Source of the DNA: Carnegiea gigantea | Lineage: Eukaryota; Streptophyta; Magnoliopsida; Caryophyllales; Cactaceae | Direction: 5' to 3' | Assembly (NCBI GenBank): GCA_029747015.1 | Contig: JAKOGI010000082.1 | Location: 1,215,501-1,279,500 of the forward strand | Length of the DNA: 64,000 nt | Shown here: one piece after another, positions 10,880 to 23,000 of the stretch | Layout: each line of letters opens with the position of its first letter | How positions within the stretch are numbered: position 1 is the first letter of the stretch | Program-made: the position numbers and the translations under genes | Notes under the pieces: model-generated | The model's input: only the letters and a program-made list of their open reading frames with translations | Databases searched by the model: none | What the model was told of the DNA's origin: nothing

Positions 10880-12690
10880 TAACTTAAAAGTACCAAACCA
10901 ACTCACAACATCGAGTAAGCAACATACCATTAACAAAATTAGCTAACATAAGAGCACAATTATAATCAGAAGAACATGGGAATAGGTCAACATAAAAGCG
11001 TACATTAATTCGGCCATCACTAGAAGTAACAGTGAAAAGGTCAGGAGAAGGGCTGAAAGAAGTTAAGATGTCTCTGACATTGGAAGGACCCATGTAGATA
11101 CTGGACGGACCCATATAGATACTGCATATCTTTTCATTAATATTGAACTTTATTTTTACAACAAAATTTGTTCCTTTGAAAAATATGGGCGAGCTGGAGC
11201 TGGTACTATGACATGTGGGTTTTGCTTGAGAAATAACACATTTGATGTAGCATCACTCACTAGTGTTGGTGATGTATTTGGCAGTACGTTGAGAAAAATA
11301 CATGGACAAGAGGGATAACACATGGCATGAATCATTGATATTCCCAAAACATGGTGGATGTCATGGTGACTTGGTGTAGTATAGTATGTGGTCTCGGTGG
11401 TGTGGGTGAGCTATTTGATCATACCTCAAGAAAAACACACGGGCAAGAGGGAGAATGCATGGCTTACACAATTGGTACTCCTAAAGCCGGGTAGGTGGCA
11501 TCATAACTTATTGTAGAGTGGTATGTGGACTTGGTCCATAGTAGTGTGTGCACTTTGTGGAGTATAGTGTTTGTGTGCCTTCGATGGGTGGTTTTGGCAC
11601 CTTGGTAAAGGCTTCCACTCAAATGGGAGTTTGTATAGATGTGATTTGGAGTATACTCATGTGTGAATAGGATATTGTTTATAAATCACACATAACAAAG
11701 AGTCAGACAACATGTTCAAAAGAGACACACGTGTGAGAAGAGTTTGTTGGAATATCACACGAGTAAAGAGTATGATAAGTCTACCAGACTACTTATCACA
11801 TTATCAATTTTAAGATGAAATGTCATTTAGACATGATATCATGGATCTTGATTAAAGTAGACTTGAAGGTGCATCATTTGTTTGAATTTGTTTAAAAGGG
11901 ACACTCTTTTGTCCATGTTTGTTTAATCTACACCTCGATTCGTAATTTATGCCTCGTTGAACTGCCTAAACTTAGTCACATGAACTTGGTGGGTTGATGG
12001 GGGGTGATGATAGACTATATATTATTGCTCATTGCCTACTTTTTCCATGCATTTTGGCCCAACCCCGATCACCCTACCCACCTCTCCCTTTACCTGAATG
12101 ACTTAAATAAACTGGGCACCAGCCATCAAGTGCCAGGGGTGGGTTCAGTGTAGTGCCAGTTGGGTCCCTCGACACTCATCTTAAAACCAAAAAAAAAAAA
12201 TCTATGGCCAAAATTTAAAAAGTTAGAAGCTTATATATAAATATAAAATGAGCCACACGTTTCTACGAAACCGTGTCTGACCTAGTAGTGAAAAGTCGCT
12301 TTGATTGGCTTCATGGGGTTGCGTGTACGAACACCTTGATCATAGTTTTTTTTTTTTAATTTTATGCCCTAGATCTATCTGCCGCATATCCCCAATCCCC
12401 CCCAATCCCCCTTTGGCCTTCAACACATGTTATGTTATGTTCCAAACCCCCCCCCAAACACAACCACCAAAATCGCAGATGCATTCTTCGACCACACGCA
12501 CAATTGCTCAGTTGTGGCTGACCATCTCGCATCCCAATTGCCATCGCACAACCCTAGCCACGACCCACAGCTCCACCTCCCCTCTTCAAATTTATGAGTT
12601 CTCCATTTACTGATACTCGTTTAAATGCTTTAATTGACTTGAATTCGATACTTAATTCTTCAATTGTAGATTAATTTGTTTTTATTGTTT
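10880..12690. other. Intergenic region, no gene seen
   Basis: The short open frames (10884-11114, 11156-11347, 12305-12613) have no recognisable domain, no convincing splice context and biased low-complexity content. The interval contains a diverged tandem repeat near 11.3-11.5 kb and C-rich runs near 12.4 kb. Otherwise I see nothing. Confidence 0.5.
11270..11530. repeat. Diverged two-copy tandem repeat, period about 136 bp
   Basis: TATTTGGCAGTAC...AGAAAAATACA near 11276 and TATTTGATCATAC...AGAAAAACACA near 11411 head two related copies. Both continue with GGxCAAGAGGGA and CATGGC. Origin unknown. Confidence 0.6.
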
Positions 12691-12844
12691 GTTTTGTGAG
12701 TTTATTTGCCAATTTCAACTCCAAATTAGTTTAATTTATAGGTCCAATTTCAATTCTAAGTTAATTTTTCAATTTGTAGATTAATTTGTTTTTATTGTTT
12801 GATTTGTGAGTTTATTTACCAATTTCAATTCCAAATTTGTTTAA
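12691..12844. repeat. 110-bp tandem array, interrupted by two Helitrons
   Basis: TTTGTGAGTTTATTTGCCAA starts one unit near 12694, and a second unit starts 110 bp later near 12804. The second unit stops at 12844 where a Helitron enters and resumes at 16043. A third unit starts near 16110, stops at 16128 at the second Helitron, and resumes at 19826-19885. Rejoining the flanks of each Helitron gives sequence that follows the uninterrupted unit, so the array is the pre-insertion locus. Confidence 0.85.
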
Positions 12845-15765
12845 CTAGTATAGACCCGTGCTTTGCACGAAGCTTTTTAAACCTAAAATTCATAAATCAA
12901 ATGCACCGTATTTATATTAATGTATTTTATAATCACACATCTAAAATTTTTTATAAAGTACAACTTGAAAATAATAAAAGAAAAATAAATTGAGGTTGCG
13001 TCATTATACATCAATATAGATCTTGTTTCTCAATTTGCAACCTTTCAAATTTTGTGATCAAATCCATCTATAGAACATATGAACCTTCTTGTTTTGATGA
13101 ACTATTTTCATATAAAATGGTGAAAGCAAAACAATAGTGACAAAACAAAAATGAATACGTACAAATCGGAAGCTAAGTTGCCCATACCGACAACCACTAT
13201 CGACTTACATATGAAATTAGAAAACAACATATATAGGCACCTAGCAACATCTGAGCAATTATAGCCTTCCAGATTCTATCCTTTTTTTTTTCCAGTTGGT
13301 AACTCTACACTTGGGTACGAGACACATCTTCAATATTCTAGAAATTTGCTTCAACGACGATTATGATCCTTTTATGCCAAAGACTCTATGAAACTGCAAA
13401 GAATAAGACTTTTTACTCCTTTGTTTTTACTTATTCCTCACATAAGTGCACATCCAAGTTTGAAAGTGTTGCCTTGATGTACAGGAGACTGGATAATTAA
13501 TACCCCAAGTCTGCATGCATCCTCCTCAAAATTCCATTTATCTTGCAAGCCAGTAGAAGATAGTTGCTCTCCCTAGTTTGTTCACTGCAGAATCTGTATG
13601 GTTCAGGTCTGGAACTGAAAATATCTTTCCTCCGTAACATGTTCTGTGTTCAGCTTGCTAAAATGTCATGTAACTTGAGGGGTTACCAATTATAAATGAA
13701 TTGAAAACCAGATTGTCCACTTCTTGGGTGACTTCTTGCTTTTGATAAGACGCTGAGATGTGGCAATTTATAAAAGATTCATGACCTAACTTTGTCAATT
13801 CAATCATAATTTTGGAATAGCATCCATAAGAGCGCTTTAACATTCACAGTTTAGCCTCCTCAATCGTGGAAGACACCAAAATATTTGCAACAATAGAGAA
13901 TGAGCTTTAGGCAGGCTATATCATGGTCAGTAAACACAAAGACAGCTGTGAGGATCATAAAGCCCCCGCTCCTCCCCCCCCCCCAAAAAAAAGAAGAATA
14001 AGAAGAAGAAGAAACAAAAAAAAGGAAAAGAAACAAAAAACACCCAAACATAGGCCCCTGTAGTGGTCCAACTATTTCTGCTATGCTGAGTAGATGCAGA
14101 TGAGGCATGAAGTATGAAGCAATTATCAAATGAATTGCAAATCAAAGCCAAGGGAATGAAATAGGTGGAAATTTATCAGAGGCTACTAATGTAAAGGAGC
14201 TTAGCTCACATGGTTCACTTCCTCATGGAGCCTAAATGATAGATAAAATGGAATCAACTCAATCAATACTTACACTTTAGAAGTGACTAAACACTTATAG
14301 ATTTTCAAATATGTTGAACTCGGTGAGGTTTGATGATGAGCCTTCCCTAACAACTTAAAATAACCAAGGTCCAATCTGGAAAAATAAATAATATCTATCA
14401 GTAGACGACCATAAAATATAGTAATTACTTTGATATGCAAACTTTCACATAGATGATATGGTAAGAAGAGTCCATGATAGCTAGTCAAACTACACACAGA
14501 ACAACAACATTATATATAAGATGGCCCATAAAAACCAAACCCAACCAAAAGAAAGGGAAAAATGATGAAAGGAGTATACTAAAGACAAAGGCATCATCGC
14601 ATAGCCAACTCTAAGACAAAGGCAAAATCTTGCAAAGAAGAGGACCGTTTAACACGAAACAAATGAGGTTGAAAACCCAAAATTGAACCCAAAATAAGAA
14701 AATTTGGAATTATCTTTTTCCCATTCTTGCTTCTTAAATTTGTAAAAAGGAAAGTCCACAGGGCTTAAGCAATGGTAGCCAAAAGAGTCAAATTAAACTA
14801 TTCTCACAGTGTTAACAGAGAGTTGTAACTCGTAAATTTCCAACTCACAATTCACAACCACTACATGGTGTGATTGAAGACAAACCGCGTGTGGATTCAA
14901 CGAATCCAAAAGCCCAATCAAGAACATTAATTAACGATGAAAGAACATCAAGGAAGTTGCTTAAATTAATGAAGTTAGACAGTTAATGCATCAACAAATT
15001 ACACAGAAGCCAATCACATACTTGTTTAGGGATTCTAATTAACACAGATCTAATTAACTCACATATATTTCATTCTAAAGTTCTCTACAATATTCAAAAT
15101 CTGAGGCACAGAATACGTTCAATAAAGTTTTCATCTCATGAAAACACTTGAAAAAGTCTAACCTTCAAAATTACTAACCTAGATAACCAAAAACCATTGA
15201 ATGATTTGCATATGTGAATACAAATAACCTAGGCATGTATCTCTATTCAGAACCAAAGCTTGTCAATGCCCGTGTTTCTCTCTGCCTTGATGAACCATGT
15301 TCATAGGTTGAGTATGTAAGCTAATATTGTTCTGCAAATATGAATAATTTAATTTGAATTAACGCAAAAAAATAAAAATCATATGGTAAGAAATTATGAC
15401 CACTTTGTTCTTTTGTGTTCCTTTCAACAATGAGAGAAAGAGATGTGTATGTAAATAGAATGTTTGCCTCTGTGCAAATGACAAACTTAAAATTCCAATT
15501 TCTAAACCCCTACCGGACTAAAAGAAAACAATAACTTGAATACCTAATAATCAAATATTAATACTTGCTGATAGATAGAGAAGGGGGGAGAACTTGATTG
15601 AACTCCAGGCAGAGAGACATCGACGATCAATTCCATGGGGTGGGGGTGGGGGTGGGAGATAGAGAAGAATCAATTTACTTAAGGTAGATAGATAGAGAAG
15701 AGGGGAGATCTAGGCATGATAGTGAGAAGTCAGAGAGAGACAGAGAGAGAGAGACACACACACAC

Positions 15766-15815
<50 letters not shown>

Positions 15816-16042
15816 GTGCTTGAAGAGGAGGGAGTGGAGCAGGAGAGGCGTGTCTGTCATGAACTGGGCAGTTATCAAGGATTTTTTTAATAAGAAAAAT
15901 TATTTATAATATAGAAAATAGATAATAGATTTAAAATTAAAACTCACTTGTTATTTATTTTGGCGGGATTAAATGAGAGTCCTCGAATGAGAGAGGGAAA
16001 GATTCTCAGCTTTTATACATTTTTACATTTATAGTATAAAGA
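12845..16042 (-). mobile_element. Non-autonomous Helitron 1
   Basis: On the minus strand it begins TCTTTATACTATAAATG and ends with a CGTGC-AAA-GCACG hairpin, eight bases, then CTAG. It sits between A and T (complement of t16043 before it, complement of a12844 after it), which is the Helitron rule. Its first 80 bases, including TGGCGGGATTAAATGAGAGT in plus orientation near 15961, are shared with Helitron 2. No Rep/helicase frame is present. The interior holds a GA microsatellite and unassigned sequence. Confidence 0.88.
15730..15812. repeat. (GA)n microsatellite
   Basis: An interrupted GA run with a short CACACACACA block, inside Helitron 1. It explains the Ser/Leu-rich minus-strand frame here. 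Confidence 0.95.
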
Positions 16043-17488
16043 TTTGTAGGTCTAATTTCAATTTCAAGTTAGTTATTCAATTTGTAGATTAATTTTTTTA
16101 TTGTTTGATTTGTGAGTTTATTTGATAACTAGTATGGACTCGTGCTTTGCACAGAGCCTCTTAAACAGAGAGTTTTAAATAAATTGATAACAATTCCGTT
16201 ATTTCAAAATTATTTTTAAATGTAATATGTTCTCATAAACCTTTGTTGCAAATGCTATAAATAATCTTCAAATACTACAACTTTACTTGTAAATGTGTTT
16301 CCAAATTTTCAGACGAAAATTAACCCCCTCCTTCCCCCAGCCCTCCCAAAAAAATCACATGATACAATTTTATTTGTAAATATTTTCAAATAATACAAAT
16401 TAAGCTAAGTACCCTTCCTCACCCGCTTTATTTTAGGAAGTTAACATGCAAGATGGACCCGCACAGCAACACACATACCACATGATTTTTTATACAAATG
16501 AAACTATTACGCCCTGTATACAGTTTTCGACTAAAAAATAAGACATAACTCTTTTACTTCAATGAATCAATGCATAATTGTATACAACAAAACATCACTT
16601 AATGAAACTTTTACCAATCCAAGCTTAGGCATAGATATATTAAAAAGTTCAATACATTTAGCTTTAAAAAGTTTGAGGTGGAAACAAACATACTTCCATA
16701 GAATTCATTTGAGTTGGAGCACAAATCCACCCATTTTGATTCCAGATTACCAGCAGCTGAGTTTGCAAAGTCATGAGTCATTAAATAAAAACGAAAGACT
16801 ATTAATAACAAGATGAAAAGAACGAAGCATAGCAATCATATTTGTTACAAGAGAAAAAGTCAACCGTCATTTGCTTGAGTTCACATAGTAGTATTTGTAT
16901 GTCTTGCCGTTAATGTAGGCATGAATCCTATAATACCAAACTGGCCACATTAAGAATTGAAAAAATTGCACGATTTGTTAAAGTTTAGGAAAGATTATCT
17001 ATACATTGAACTTCGCTATGCTGCCATATAAAAGGACTACGCTTCGTCATGTTACAATATAAAAGAACTGCAAAAAATATATTAATTAAAGATAAAGTAA
17101 AACAAAAAGACAACAATAATTGGTTTATAAATTTTTGAATGTCGTACATTAGACGCCCAAATATAAACCTTTCCTTTAATCTCCCCCTATAGGATCAACC
17201 TCAAATACCTTTTTCCCCGTGCTTGTCTCACCTGATCTATCTACATAATATGTCTTGTCCACATTCTTTCATTGTTCTAGTAATATTCTTTAAAAAAAGG
17301 TTTAGAAGAAGGATCCACAAGTGACTTGATGACATGGTTGAAACATACTATTTTCAGTCCATGGCGGTTCTCTTATGGTCATGATACTTTAGGGAATCAT
17401 GGGAAGTAGGACAGATGGCTTTCTTGAGCAACAAACTAGTAATATAATTACTAATCCTTGATTAATGAAAATAGAGAATAGAACATAC

Positions 17489-17696
17489 CGGCTGACTTAG
17501 TAGCATAATAAGCTGATTCAATCAAGCAATATTGAAGATATGAAATGGCAAGAAAGCAATCACACACTGCATGACTTACATGCTCTTTTATATATTGTAA
17601 GAGAGCTAAGCCTTTTGCATTATCTCTGTTCTCACCAACAACATAAATAAATGAATTTGGAGCTAAAATACTTGCCTTCAAGTTAACTGCTGTCAT
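17489..17696 (-). other. Possible captured gene exon inside Helitron 2
   Basis: On the minus strand an open frame of about 69 codons begins MTAVNLKASILAPNSF and ends ...ATKSAG at a good GTATGTTC splice donor (17481-17488). Composition and codon use look like a real exon rather than transposon filler. Helitrons commonly carry host exons, but I do not recognise the donor gene and this may be chance. Confidence 0.35.
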
Positions 17697-19340
17697 GAGT
17701 CTAAATGCATTAACTATTGATCTAGAAAAACTCTATCAATCGAGGATATACTGGTTCATGCATGTTTAATTGACATAGACAATCAACCACAGAACATTAG
17801 AACAATGACAAATTGCTATCTGGCTTCGTTTCAATCCTTAGCAAAAGTGACCACCAGCACACATCCTAAAACAGACTTATTTTCATATAGCACTATAACT
17901 TGACAACATAAACTAAATGTAGTAGAAACTATCAGTTTTAGCGCAATTATTTAGTTTGCAAAATGCATTGTGAATCAAGAAGGTTGCTAAAATCAAGCCC
18001 AAAGCCCAGACAAGCAAGATTGCTATAAGCAACCTATACAGTTAACCTCACAAAGTTCAGCTATATTAGTTTTGAAAAAGTTCAATTTAAAAGCAATGCT
18101 CAAAGACCGTCCAACACTGCCATCAACTCTACAATCAACTTCTCATAAAAGGTCACAAATCAGAAGGCTAGTATGTGCCTCGAGGAGTTGAATTCAGCTA
18201 ATGCCTTAGTAAGAGAAACTGGCATCATTCTTAAAACCATCAATCACACAAATCTTCTTGCTAAGATTCACATATTTTGATTACTTGTGTCATCGTAATT
18301 GGATGAGACACTAGTAAAAGATACCATGAATAGAAAAGGCAAGTACAAAATCTGGGGAAAGATTTGTGCAACTTTTAGAATGAAATATGTGAAGACATAG
18401 ACTACACAAATTTTGGGGGGGGGGGGAGCAAGTTACTCTCCCATGGACACCTTGCCCAAAAAAAATTCAAACCTGTAACCAAGTGGCCTTGTTAAATAAT
18501 GCAACACAATATCACAAACCACTTACAAAAGTACTTAGATTGGAATGAGAGAAGAACAGAGGGGGACAGGAGAAATAACTAGTAAAGAATGCAGCGTTAA
18601 GATGGAAGCTACAACAATAGACCTCAATAAGATATGTTACTTTATCTCAAAAGACTCCAATCAAGCATTTTGCTTTCACTCACTCGCTTACTAAATTCTC
18701 ACAATCATGTAATTCCACTAACAGTTCGCTGCCAGACCTCCATGACTCATACCTGCACAAACCCACTGACCACCATCAGATTTCTCTCTTTGCCCCCACT
18801 ATCTCTACTGCTTTTGCATTGCACTTGCAATTAGATATAACACCAAGACAACGAAAGTGAGACATGCATGTTACTAATAACCAATAACTTATATAGTTAC
18901 ACCCAAAGGCTTCTAGAAATCAGTTGTAATTGAATCTAAATTAACAAAAATACATAAAATCTAAACCGAAGCAAAAAGAATTAACCTCATGCAAGTAGGC
19001 GAGCACACAACTAAGGGGGAGAAAAAAGCTTAATTCACAAAATTAAGCCTAGATTCACGGATTTAGACAAACTTAAACCATACTACAAATAGTAGACTCA
19101 CCCAAGTACAGAATGGCATATAGCTTTTGTAATTGTAAGGCTAATAGGGACCCGAATTCAGCCGACAATTGAATGGAAATTCTGTAATTTGGTGAGGATG
19201 GGAAGGAAAGTGGAGTAAGAGTTTTGTGTGTTGGGGACTGGGGAGGAAGGAGACTCAGGAGGGCAATTGGGGAAGGCTAATCAATTTACTCGAGAGAGAG
19301 AGAGAGAGAGAAAGAGAGAGTAACGAACGCTGTAATTCTA

Positions 19341-19490
19341 TAGTACATACCTATGTACCTAGTTATGTACACACCTATATAAGAAGGTGTGTACCATGGT
19401 AGAATACATACATCTGTATCTAAGAATTTTTGAAACACAGTATACACGCTCTTATACAGGTGTGCACATAGTTAGGTACATGAGTATATA
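19341..19490. repeat. Imperfect inverted repeat (foldback), arms about 43 bp
   Basis: The left arm at about 19341-19383 (ATGTACCTAGTTATGTACAC region) is matched in reverse complement by about 19451-19490. The loop is about 67 bp. It lies inside Helitron 2. It could be a small MITE or a fold in a transcript. Confidence 0.65.
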
Positions 19491-19987
19491 CCATGAAATT
19501 TTTGGAACGAAAAGGAGGGGGAAGTTTGGTTTGGAGAATCTCGTGTGCACAGAAGTCGGGTGGGTGGGGTTGGGTGGTTATGAGTTTAGGTGGTTATGAG
19601 TTATTTTCTTCCTTTTAAAGAACCGAGCTTAGATTTTAGGGTTGTGATTGATTGGCAGAATTTAATTAACGGTCCATATGGCATATATTTCCGCAAAACT
19701 AATCTTTAAAATTTAAAATTAAAACTAACTTTTTTACCCATTTTGGCGGGATTAAATGAGAGTCCTAGAATGAGAGAGGGAAAAATTCTTAACCTCTATA
19801 CATTTTTATATTTATAGTATAAAGATTTCAATTTTATTTTTTAATTTTAATTTTAAGTTAATTCTTATATTTGTAAATTAATTCGAAGTTTATGACTGTT
19901 GTAAATTTTGTATTGTGTAATGTTAATTCTGACGCTCCTCTTCGGAATTTTTTGGATTCGCCGCAGGGATCAAATAGCAGTAACCTA

Positions 19988-20005
19988 AAACCCTCGAGAA
20001 ACCCT
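19988..20005 (+). promoter_or_regulatory. Two telo-box elements upstream of the Pumilio gene
   Basis: AAACCCT occurs at 19988-19994 and 19999-20005, 90-110 bp before the start codon. Telo-boxes (AAACCCTA) are typical of plant ribosomal-protein and ribosome-biogenesis promoters or leaders, which fits the gene. I did not map a transcription start. Confidence 0.55.
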
Positions 20006-20095
20006 CATCCGACGACTGAAAGTTCAGAAGAGAGAAGACCACTATCGAATCTCAGAAGCGAAACAAACACATCCAGAAGAAAAGTCTTTGCATCA

Positions 20096-23000
20096 ATGGC
20101 GCCAAGCATTGAAGCCCAGAAATCGAAGAAAAGGAAAAGAATTCCGGGAGGAAAAGGCGATGCAGTTGACGCATCGAAATTGAAGAAGAAACCTAAGCAA
20201 CCCATAAAAGCTCCTTCTTCAAGGGCTCCTCCTTCTGGAAAACCCTTCGAGAAGAAATCTGAAATTCCGGCGAAGAATGCTCAGTTGTCCAAGCGTGAGA
20301 TGCGTCAGCTTGCCAAGGTTGTCACTTTTTTGGTTTTTTCGGCCTTTGTTACTGTATAAGTTGGGGGTTTGCCCTAGTACTAGGAGCGTTGAGGTTATGT
20401 TAGTGAAGGTCTAATTTTGTTTTGAGGTTTGGGTTTGTTTAGTGTGAATGTTGGTGGGTCTAATTTGTGGTTATTTGTTTGGGTTAGGAGCGGACAGAGG
20501 CTAGGAAGAAGAAGAGGAAGCCACATTATACGCTGGAACAGGTGAGTTATGCATTTTGGGCTCATTTTATTCCTGCAATTATTTGCATTTGTTTAGATTT
20601 TTTGCTGTCAAATGGTCGTTGCATGCAATAAGCTTTCTATCCTATTCGAATGATTCCTTGGTGAATTGTCTATCAAATGAAAACATTTGTTCAATTTGTT
20701 TAGAACCTAAATGCTCATGGAGCCTTGGCATTTAAGCATACCAAGGCGTCAGTTGACCATCCAAGAGGAAAACTGAAATGGATGTAATGGAGAGAGCATG
20801 GGCTGAATGAAATAGTTGCGTTATAAACAGTGGATGATGCACTGTTACCCCGGTGGCTAACATGAGGGTTTGGTTCTTGGTATTGATTGGAAGGGGGTTT
20901 TCCATAGTGCAAAGAGGCTTCTTGCTTCAGGTCATTGGTTGGAAAGGCAGTTAAGTGGCGTCTTACTTTGTAACAAAAAGAATCAGTGTCAATCTCTAGA
21001 TGCTGCTAATAAAGTCCGTTATTATACGAAGAAGGCAATAGTATTGGGTAACCATCAGCAATAGAGAATCAATGGGAGGGATAGGCTATAGCTAGTTGTC
21101 CTTTAGGAAATTGAAAAATAAAAGGACTAATGTTTCTTTGGTGTTTTGCACTTTTATGTGCTATTCTTGGGGTGAGGATAAATGATTTAATTATGAGGGG
21201 AATAGGAAAGCTGGCCTTTTATTGCTGAAGTTGGTATGTTTGTAATCTAAACCCTATTTAGAGGGTATGAGGAGACGAATGATCTGCTTAGGAATAAAAT
21301 GGCCCACTACCTTATATTAGTCTCCATAACATCAGCGATCACCCGGTTTTGAGCCGTTGCTCACTGCTAGGCTATCGAGATGTCTGAGTGTTTTAGGCTT
21401 TATCTAATTTCACTAAAATACATTTAATAGTATAATTTTTACACCAAGAGAACTTTATACGAGAAAGAGTATGGTGAGCTTGATACATGAAAGTTAGAGA
21501 TTGTTGTTTAGCTAGCTGTGCAAAGCTATTGGCTTAGTTTTGTATTTTTAATTCTGGCCAGGAACTTGCATCGTTATGGGAGAAGATGAGACGCCGTAAT
21601 ATAGCCAAAGACGAGAGAGCAAAGTGTGTTGCTCACAGGGAGTATCTGTGAAATCTCTTATTTTAATATTTGTATATATTAATTTGTTTACCTAATTGTG
21701 ATTAGGTTGGTAACTGAGGCACTGCAGAAAATGAAGGGAAAAGTTCCAGAAATTGCTTCCTCTCATGTGTCATCACGTGTTTTGCAGGTGACCTGTGTGC
21801 TTAAGTGCTGTTGTCCTATGACGAGATGTCTGATTGAGCTTATAAATATAGAACTTCTTGTTCGCACGAAATGTTGTGATTATTTTTACTCTACTGCAGA
21901 CATGTGTTAAATATTGTTCAGAGGGTGAACGGGATGCAGTATATGAGGAGCTTCGGCCGCATTTTCTCACTCTTTCATGCAACACCTATGCTGTTCATTT
22001 GGTGACCAAAATGTTAGAGAATGGTAAACCTGTTTTGTCCAACTGCAGAGAAATTAATTTCCACAATATGAAAGGCTGTTTTTCTTTTTTTTTTTTTTTT
22101 CAGGCCATGTGGTTTATAGTCTCTTTAATGTGCTTGCAGCTTCTAAAACACAGCTAACTAGCCTTCTTTCACTGCTTCATGGGAATGTTGCTTCACTTCT
22201 GAGACACACTGTTGGGTCTGTCGGTATGTATTTAATTCAAATATGTCGATATTTGTTATTCTATTAATGTAGAGTGGCCATTGTTTTTGGGGTGAATGCA
22301 ATCTAGTTATAGTACCGTACAGGTCATTGTTGGCTATTAATGTGCACACCAGCTGGGTTGGACATGTAATGGTTTTATACAGTGCCATTATTATCTCTGA
22401 AGATGTTCTTATATTCCATATATATATTTCAAAATTTGAAATGATAGAAGTTCCATGTGCTGTTGCTAATGTTGTTCCGCTCCCAAAATAAATATTTTAT
22501 TGGAAAACAGACCATTATAGGAACAATCAAATATTCAACAAACAAGAAGGATTTAGCTTTATAGACTGCATTATGTTCGTCTCCCTTGCCTTAAACTGCC
22601 TAAGGCTGACTTAAACTGCATAAGGCTGATACATGTCCTGTTTATGTTATGAGACTTGTCATTGTTGAGGCATTAGAAATTAATTTCTGTTAAACTGCAT
22701 GGTCCTTTCTTCTTTTGCGGGTGGGATGGGGGTTGATGGATGTTGGTACAAGATCCATGCTGTTGGCTGATCACTGACTAGAAATATGTGTTGCCTTTCT
22801 CCCTCTAGTTGTTGAGCAGGCGTACCAAATAGGCAATGCCGCTCAGAAACGTGAGATTTTGATGGAACTATATTCTACTGAGTTCCAGTTGTTTAAGGAC
22901 TTGGCAAACATGAAAGAGACCCGGTGAGTTTCACTTGTGTATGGTAAACTGAATTGTGGTATCATGTGTCTTGATGAATAATAGGAAGTGGTGAGTATGT

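Larger units (their letters stand above)
16129..19825 (-). mobile_element. Non-autonomous Helitron 2
   Basis: It has the same termini as Helitron 1: the minus-strand start TCTTTATACTATAAATA and an end with GTGC-AAA-GCAC followed by CTAG, inserted between A and T. Its 5' terminal block (19742-19825) closely matches 15960-16042. No RepHel protein is seen. It contains a possible captured exon (17489-17696), a foldback (19341-19490) and a GA run near 19290. Its right edge is 270 bp from the start codon of the Pumilio gene. Confidence 0.88.

Noticed and set aside
12305..12613. 102-aa plus-strand open frame
   Set aside because: Pro/Thr/Ser-rich sequence over C-runs, with no domain and an equally long antisense frame; looks like chance.
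19892..20095. In-frame upstream ATG that would lengthen the Pumilio protein by 68 residues
   Set aside because: The extra residues are not family-like, the segment holds telo-boxes, and the ATG at 20096 gives the expected length and the usual basic N-terminus.
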